DNA from: Escherichia marmotae
GTDB lineage: Bacteria; Pseudomonadota; Gammaproteobacteria; Enterobacterales; Enterobacteriaceae
NCBI RefSeq assembly: GCF_002900365.1
Contig: NZ_CP025979.1
Location: 1,984,001 to 2,048,000 of the forward strand
Length of the DNA: 64,000 nt
Reading direction: 5' to 3'
How positions within the stretch are numbered: the stretch's first letter is position 1; every line of letters starts with the position of its first letter. This document shows, in pieces, positions 59,014-64,000 of the stretch. Made by a program: the position numbers and the translations under genes. Under the pieces are notes generated by a model. The model was not told the DNA's origin. It saw only the letters and a program-made list of their open reading frames with translations, and ran no database searches.

Positions 59014-60387
59014 TTAGTGGTTTTCAGCCAACTGGCGGTCGTGGCGGCGTTTAAACATCCAGCCAATCAACAGCACAACAATCCACGCGAAACCAACGTA
59101 CAGAGAGATGCGCGTTTCAGGGTGATAACCAATCAGTCCGATGATAAAGATCAGGAAAATCAGCCCCGCGATAGTCGTTGCCACCCCACCTGGGACTTTA
59201 AATTTCAGCGCCTTAACTTCTTCTGGCGGTAGACGGCGACGGAAGGCTATCTGCGACAGTAGGATCATAATCCACACCCACACGGTAGCGAAGGTCGCCA
59301 GCGAAGCGATCACCAGGAAGACGTTTTCCGGCATGATGTAGTTCAGATACACCGCAAACAGCAGCGCGGTGGTCATTACCAGCACTGTGACCCACGGAAT
59401 ACCACGACGCGACGTTTTGCTGAAGATTTTCGGCGCACTACCCTGCTCTGCCATGCCGTGCAGCATACGGCCTACGCCAAACACGTCGCTGTTAATTGCC
59501 GACAGCGAGGCAGTCAGCACAACGAAGTTAAGAATGCTGGCGGCAAAAGTAATGCCCATATGCTGGAACGTCAGCACAAACGGGCTACCGGCAGTGCCGA
59601 CCTGATTCCACGGATAGATAGACATAATGACGAACAGCGTACCGACATAGAACACCAGAATACGCATCGGCACTGAGTTGATCGCACGCGGAATAGATTT
59701 CTCAGGATCTTTTGCTTCACCGGCGGTGATCCCGATAATTTCGATCCCACCGTAGGCAAACATCACCATTTGCAACGACATCACCATGCCTAGCCAGCCG
59801 TTACTGAAGAAGCCGCCGTTGCTCCACAGGTTATGGATACCTGTCGGTTGCCCGCCGTTGCCAATCCCCCAGATGATAATGCCGAAACCAGCAACGATCA
59901 TAATGATAATGGTGGCGACTTTAAAGAACGAGAACCAGAACTCCAGCTCGCCAAACACTTTCACGCTCATCAGGTTGATGGCACAGATAATCAGCACTAC
60001 GCTCAGCACCCAAATCCAGTGCGGCACCGTCGGAAACCAGACGCCCATATAGATACCGAAAGCGGTCACATCAGCGATGGCGACAATAAGGATTTCAAAG
60101 CAGTAGGTCCAGCCGGTAATGTAACCTGCCAGTGGGCCAAGGTTTTCCTGCGCATAACGCGAGAAAGAGCTGGCAGCAGGGTTATGTACCGACATTTCCC
60201 CCAGCGCACGCATAATGATATACGCCGCGGCACCACCGATAATATAGGCCAACAACACGCTCGGACCGGCCATTTTGATGGCGTCTGCCGAACCGTAAAA
60301 CAACCCGGTGCCAATTGCTGAACCCAGTGCCATAAAGCGTATGTGTCGGGTACTTAGCCCACGCTTTAGCTTGTTCTTACTTTCCAT
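59014..60387 (-). CDS. proY: Amino-acid permease ProY
   Basis: A 457-residue APC-superfamily transporter with twelve helices. The family signature RHIRFMALGSAIGTGLF lies at residues 14-30 and the first helix carries the GSAIGTG binding motif. ProY is described as a cryptic proline permease; the true substrate in E. coli is uncertain and histidine has been suggested for close relatives. The start MESKNKLKRGL at 60387 is an ATG with TTAGGAA in front. It follows brnQ by 75 bp across a strong hairpin. Confidence 0.93.
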   Translation of the reverse strand: MESKNKLKRGLSTRHIRFMALGSAIGTGLFYGSADAIKMAGPSVLLAYIIGGAAAYIIMRALGEMSVHNPAASSFSRYAQENLGPLAGYITGWTYCFEILIVAIADVTAFGIYMGVWFPTVPHWIWVLSVVLIICAINLMSVKVFGELEFWFSFFKVATIIIMIVAGFGIIIWGIGNGGQPTGIHNLWSNGGFFSNGWLGMVMSLQMVMFAYGGIEIIGITAGEAKDPEKSIPRAINSVPMRILVFYVGTLFVIMSIYPWNQVGTAGSPFVLTFQHMGITFAASILNFVVLTASLSAINSDVFGVGRMLHGMAEQGSAPKIFSKTSRRGIPWVTVLVMTTALLFAVYLNYIMPENVFLVIASLATFATVWVWIMILLSQIAFRRRLPPEEVKALKFKVPGGVATTIAGLIFLIFIIGLIGYHPETRISLYVGFAWIVVLLIGWMFKRRHDRQLAENH

Positions 60388-60411
60388 CAATTCCTAACCC
60401 ATCAACACAAT

Positions 60412-60445
60412 AAAAAACCACGGGGCATCGCAGCCCCGTGGTTAA
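60412..60445 (-). terminator. Terminator between brnQ and proY
   Basis: ACCACGGGGC-TGCGAT-GCCCCGTGGT followed by TTTTTA on the minus strand, about 18 bp past the brnQ stop. Readthrough would be needed for proY expression from the brnQ promoter. Confidence 0.88.
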
Positions 60446-60462
60446 AACAAATTTTCAGTGAT

Positions 60463-61782
60463 TTAGTGAGCGCTGGAGGCCACCTGACGACCTGCCGCGC
60501 GATCCCAGATAATGGCCAGAACCACCATCACCACTGTTGGCATTAACCACGCCAGACCTTGTTCGGCCAGCGGTAAACGCTGCACCCAGGACGGTAAGAT
60601 ATCGCTGAATGCAGATGCTTTGATCCCGTCGAGAATACCAAAAAGCAGACTGATAAACATCGGCGGAGCAATCACACGGGACGAATTATGCCACCATGAG
60701 CGTGTAAAACTTAATACAACCAGTGCGATACATGGCGGATAAATGGCAGTCAGCACCGGCACAGAGATCTGAATCAACTGGCTCAAACCGAGGTTAGACA
60801 CCACCATCGAGAAGCCGCCGAGGATAAATACCAGGGTACGATAAGAGAGCGGTACATACTGGGCGAAGAACTCCGCACAGGCACAGGTCAGGCCAACAGC
60901 CGTGACCAGGCAGGCGATGAAGATTAACGCTGCCAGCAGGAAGCTCCCGCCGCCGCCAAAGGTGTGCTGAACGTAAGCATGCAGAATAGCCGCACCGTTT
61001 GCGGATTGGTCAACCAACGACGCGCTGTCTGACCCCAGACGGAACAACGCCAGATAAAGCAGAGTTAAACCAACGCCCGCCATCAGGCCAGCCCAGACGG
61101 TGTAACGGGTTAGCAGACGCGCTTCAGCAACGCCGCGAGAACGCGCCGCGTTAACAATAACGATACCAAACACCATCGCACCCAGCGTATCCATCGTCAG
61201 ATAGCCATTAACAAAGCCGTTAGAAAACGCAGCGTTTTGATAAGCCTCAGTCGCGGTGCTAATAGAACCCGCAGGCCAGACAATTGCAGCAACGGACAGA
61301 ATGACCAGCGCGATAATTTTCAGCGGCGCAAGGAAGTTACCGACGGTATCCAGCAGTTTGCCCGGATAGAGCGAAACCAGAATGACGATAGCGAAATAGA
61401 CCAGGCTGTAGATAAACAGCGGCAGTGCAGAATCACCCGTCAGCGGCGCAATACCGACTTCAAAGGAGACGGTTGCCGTACGTGGCGTAGCGAACAGCGG
61501 CCCCACCGCCAGATAGCAGACGGTTGCCAGTAACACGCCAGCAACTTTACCGATGGGGGTGCTCAGGCTATCAACGCCGCCGCCAACTTTCGCCAGCGCC
61601 ACTACCGTTAATACCGGCAGACCAACGGCGGTAATGAGAAAGCCAAACGCAGCAGTCCAGACGTGTTCGCCCGCCTGTAAGCCGACCATAGGAGGGAAAA
61701 TAATGTTACCTGCGCCGACGAACAACGCAAATGTCATAAAGCCCAGAGCGATAATATCGCGCGATCTTAATTGATGGGTCAT
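60463..61782 (-). CDS. brnQ: Branched-chain amino-acid transporter BrnQ
   Basis: A 439-residue LIV-II sodium-coupled (or proton-coupled) symporter for leucine, isoleucine and valine with about twelve helices. The N-terminus MTHQLRSRDIIALGFMTFAL and the FVGAGNIIFPP motif in helix 1 are characteristic. It lies downstream of phoR on the same strand but is separated by a terminator and a 406-bp gap, so it is probably transcribed independently. Confidence 0.95.
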   Translation of the reverse strand: MTHQLRSRDIIALGFMTFALFVGAGNIIFPPMVGLQAGEHVWTAAFGFLITAVGLPVLTVVALAKVGGGVDSLSTPIGKVAGVLLATVCYLAVGPLFATPRTATVSFEVGIAPLTGDSALPLFIYSLVYFAIVILVSLYPGKLLDTVGNFLAPLKIIALVILSVAAIVWPAGSISTATEAYQNAAFSNGFVNGYLTMDTLGAMVFGIVIVNAARSRGVAEARLLTRYTVWAGLMAGVGLTLLYLALFRLGSDSASLVDQSANGAAILHAYVQHTFGGGGSFLLAALIFIACLVTAVGLTCACAEFFAQYVPLSYRTLVFILGGFSMVVSNLGLSQLIQISVPVLTAIYPPCIALVVLSFTRSWWHNSSRVIAPPMFISLLFGILDGIKASAFSDILPSWVQRLPLAEQGLAWLMPTVVMVVLAIIWDRAAGRQVASSAH

Positions 61783-62188
61783 AAATCATACTGCCTGTGG
61801 ATGTGGTGTTGTAACGTTAAATTTTTGTGCCAATCCCTGGGGATGATACAGCGGTATTTTTAAACAATTTCAGCGGGAAATACTCCCAACCTGACGCGGC
61901 GAAGAATAGTTTTTCGATTTACCGCTTGAATGCAGTCAGTATGACAGCACCTGAAGCGCAATTTAAACGCTTATAACGTTTTAAAGCAAGATGGGATCTA
62001 AAAACCAGAGGGATATAACGATAAGAAATCACTAACCAGTATAAAACGCTATTTCAGCGAAAAAGTCATGGCTAATCATGCGAACAAAAAATCACCAACC
62101 CTTGTAAGATTTAGCGCTTATTTTTTGGCTGCAAAGAAAAAAAGCCAGCGTCGGCTGGCTTATGGCAACAAAAAATGACAAAGGCAGA
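61783..62188. other. Gap upstream of brnQ
   Basis: This 406-bp AT-rich gap holds the phoR terminator near its right end and presumably the brnQ promoter. I cannot pick a convincing promoter by eye, and I see no open frame or repeat of note. Confidence 0.6.
62135..62162 (-). terminator. Intrinsic terminator of phoBR
   Basis: AAGCCAGC-CGAC-GCTGGCTT followed by a T-run (TTTTTCTTTG) on the minus strand, about 27 bp past the phoR stop. Confidence 0.9.
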
Positions 62189-63484
62189 TTAATCGTTGTT
62201 TTTGGCAATTAAACGTTCCGGCAGAACAAAACTGAAACGCGTACCTTTGCCCACCGTACTGTCAATATTCAGGCGGCTTTCGTGGTGATTCACCGCATGT
62301 TTAACAATTGCTAACCCCAGTCCGCTACCACCGGTTTGTCGGGAACGCGCTTTATCAACACGATAAAAACGCTCGGTCAGCCGTGGAATATGCTCCGGTG
62401 CGATACCCGGCCCATTATCTTCAACACTAAACTCGGCACCGTGCGGCACTCGCTGCCAGCGCACCGTGATATGTGTACCTTCTGGCGTATGATTCACCGC
62501 GTTATAGACCAGATTCGAAATCGCACTGCGTAGCTGATCTTCATTGCCAGACACTTTTAGGTCATTATCTATTTCAAAGGTAAATGTCTGTTTGTGCTGA
62601 CTCAGAGTCTGGGCTTCACGCTCAACGACACGCAGCATCATAGGTACATCAACCTTTTCATTGAGTAACTGTGTTGGCGCAGCTTCAATTTTCGACAGCG
62701 TCAGCAACTGCTTCACCAGTCCTTCCATTCTCTGGGTTTGCTCGCGCATTGTGTGCAACGCTTTTTCACGTACCGCACCTTCCAGCGGCTGCTCATGCAT
62801 CATTTCCAGGTAACCCTGCAACACAGTCAATGGCGTGCGTAACTCATGGCTCACGTTGGCAAAAAAGTTGCGCCGAGCCCCTTCCAGTTGATGCATTTGC
62901 GTGACATCACGCGCCACCATTAACAGTTGTTTATGCGTATAAGGCATGACGCGAATTTCCAGATGCCGCCCGGTGTTGAGCACCAGATTGAGCGGGCGAG
63001 AAAAATCACGCGTTTTCAGATATTGCGTAAATTCCGGATAACGCAGCAGGTTAAGGATGTTCTGCCCGTTATCTTCCGGCCAGCGCAGGCCAAGAGTTTG
63101 TTGCGCCAGCCCGTTACACCAGAAGATCCCGCCCTCTTCCGTGGTCAGCACCACCGCATCGGGCAGCGACTCCGCGCCGCTACGAAAGCGTTTGATGAGA
63201 TTGCCCAGTTCGCGGCGGCGTTTTTTATTACGCAACTGCATCTGGTGTAAGCCATACAGCAGCGGTTCCCAGCTTCCACGCCCGGGTGGCGGCGTCATAC
63301 TGCGATCCACCCACAGCCACCATGAGAGGCGTAATAAATTCCAGAAATGCCAGATAAGCAGTCCCGTTACCGATGCCAATAAAAACCAGGGCAGATAACC
63401 CAAAAAAGCACCCAGGATGAAGGCCGGGAGGCAGCAAAGTAGCAGCTCCAGCACCAGCCTTTTCCACGACAGCCGTTCCAGCAC
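62189..63484 (-). CDS. phoR: Phosphate-regulon sensor kinase PhoR
   Basis: A 431-residue membrane sensor kinase/phosphatase for PhoB. Two hydrophobic segments (about residues 10-28 and 33-52) anchor it without a large periplasmic domain; a PAS domain follows (about 95-190). The phosphorylated His is in FFANVSHELRTPL (His213), with N box NLVYNAVNHTPEG, G1 VEDNGPGI and G2 GGSGLGLAIVK. The start is GTG at 63484 (VLERLSW). It lies 57 bp after phoB, with a hairpin in between. Confidence 0.97.
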   Translation of the reverse strand: MLERLSWKRLVLELLLCCLPAFILGAFLGYLPWFLLASVTGLLIWHFWNLLRLSWWLWVDRSMTPPPGRGSWEPLLYGLHQMQLRNKKRRRELGNLIKRFRSGAESLPDAVVLTTEEGGIFWCNGLAQQTLGLRWPEDNGQNILNLLRYPEFTQYLKTRDFSRPLNLVLNTGRHLEIRVMPYTHKQLLMVARDVTQMHQLEGARRNFFANVSHELRTPLTVLQGYLEMMHEQPLEGAVREKALHTMREQTQRMEGLVKQLLTLSKIEAAPTQLLNEKVDVPMMLRVVEREAQTLSQHKQTFTFEIDNDLKVSGNEDQLRSAISNLVYNAVNHTPEGTHITVRWQRVPHGAEFSVEDNGPGIAPEHIPRLTERFYRVDKARSRQTGGSGLGLAIVKHAVNHHESRLNIDSTVGKGTRFSFVLPERLIAKNND

Positions 63485-63512
63485 GTAAGATACTCCAGTT
63501 ATGAACAAACAA

Positions 63513-63540
63513 GCCTTGCTCTGCGTCCGACGAGCAAGGC
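63513..63540 (-). promoter_or_regulatory. Intercistronic hairpin between phoB and phoR
   Basis: GCCTTGCTC and GAGCAAGGC form a perfect 9-bp stem with a 10-base loop directly after the phoB stop. Its T-run is weak, so partial attenuation or mRNA stabilisation is more likely than full termination. Confidence 0.6.
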
Positions 63541-63541
63541 G

Positions 63542-64000
63542 TTAAAAGCGGGTTGAAAAACGATATCCTGTACCGCGCACGGTCTGTACCATGCGGTCAT
63601 GCCCGCCAGGTTCCAGTGCTTTACGCAGGCGACGAATGTGGACATCAACCGTACGGTCTTCTACATAAACATTGGTTCCCCAGACGTGGTTTAATAGCTG
63701 TTCGCGACTGTACACACGCTCGGGGTGAGTCATAAAAAAGTGCAGCAGCTTAAATTCAGTCGGTCCCATCTCCAGCGGTTCTTCGCCCGCCATCACCCGA
63801 TGAGACGTCGGGTCCAGACTTAGCCCCAGCATCTCGATCACCTCTTCCACCGCCATCGGTGAAATACGGCGCATCACCGCTTTAATACGTGCCACCAGTT
63901 CCTTCGGTGAAAACGGCTTGGTGATATAATCATCCGCGCCGGTTTCAAGACCGCGCACACGATCTTCTTCCTCCCCTCTGGCGGTCAACATCACCACCGG
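63542..64000 (-). CDS. phoB: Phosphate-regulon response regulator PhoB, 3' part
   Basis: The final 152 codons of PhoB; the frame runs off the window end, and the N-terminal part with the phosphoacceptor Asp is missing. What remains starts at VVMLTARGEEEDR, with the receiver's Thr (MLTA) and Lys (ITKPFSP) residues, and a complete winged-helix DNA-binding domain ending TVRGTGYRFSTRF. Phosphorylated by PhoR, PhoB activates phosphate-scavenging genes. phoR follows on the same strand. Confidence 0.97.
   Translation of the reverse strand, partial: PVVMLTARGEEEDRVRGLETGADDYITKPFSPKELVARIKAVMRRISPMAVEEVIEMLGLSLDPTSHRVMAGEEPLEMGPTEFKLLHFFMTHPERVYSREQLLNHVWGTNVYVEDRTVDVHIRRLRKALEPGGHDRMVQTVRGTGYRFSTRF

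Overview
The window is chromosomal DNA of Escherichia coli or a very close relative (Shigella included). Almost every protein is recognisable as an E. coli core gene, in the same order as the K-12 phoB-to-ylaB segment but on the opposite strand. Many scattered amino-acid differences from the K-12 proteins as I remember them, a frameshifted ybaE, an IS66-family insertion and a decayed toxin remnant suggest a non-K-12 lineage. No tRNA, rRNA, CRISPR array, prophage or genomic island was seen.

Layout. 1-3.8 kb: 3' part of pdeB, ybaA, the 4.5S RNA gene ffs, atl, ybaY, tesB. 3.9-9.8 kb: the nitrogen pair glnK-amtB behind a clear sigma54 promoter, then decR-mdlA-mdlB. 9.9-14.2 kb: cof, a broken ybaE, queC, fadM, ybaV. 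14.28-16.98 kb: a complete 2,699-bp IS66-family element with 8-bp target duplications, just upstream of ybaV. 17-26.4 kb: a proteostasis block (ppiD, hupB, lon, clpX, clpP, tig, bolA) with heat-shock-type promoters before lon and clpP. 26.7-34.1 kb: yajG-ampG and the cytochrome bo3 operon cyoABCDE. 34.2-39.4 kb: yajR, yajQ, panE-yajL, thiI. 39.5-43.8 kb: xseB-ispA-dxs, then yajO. 43.9-48 kb: nrdR-ribD-ribE-nusB-thiL-pgpA. 48.1-50.3 kb: yajI, tsx, yajD. 50.35-50.62 kb: remnant of a ParE/RelE-like toxin gene. 50.7-56.2 kb: queA-tgt-yajC-secD-secF. 56.4-64 kb: acpH, malZ, proY, brnQ, phoR and the 3' two thirds of phoB.

Genes work together in recognisable modules: ammonium uptake and its PII control; the SecDF-YajC translocon accessory complex; queuosine synthesis (queC, queA, tgt); isoprenoid precursors (dxs, ispA); riboflavin and thiamin synthesis; ATP-dependent proteolysis (Lon, ClpXP); terminal oxidation (Cyo); and phosphate sensing (PhoBR).

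Non-coding structure worth attention: two long ERIC-type repeats whose internal hairpins differ by compensatory changes and which sit directly in front of the yajO and acpH start codons; a 19-bp perfect inverted repeat between yajQ and panE; and several REP/BIME clusters. I did not find evidence of a new multi-gene system; the most notable items are the toxin remnant, the ERIC leaders, the IS insertion and the ybaE frameshift.
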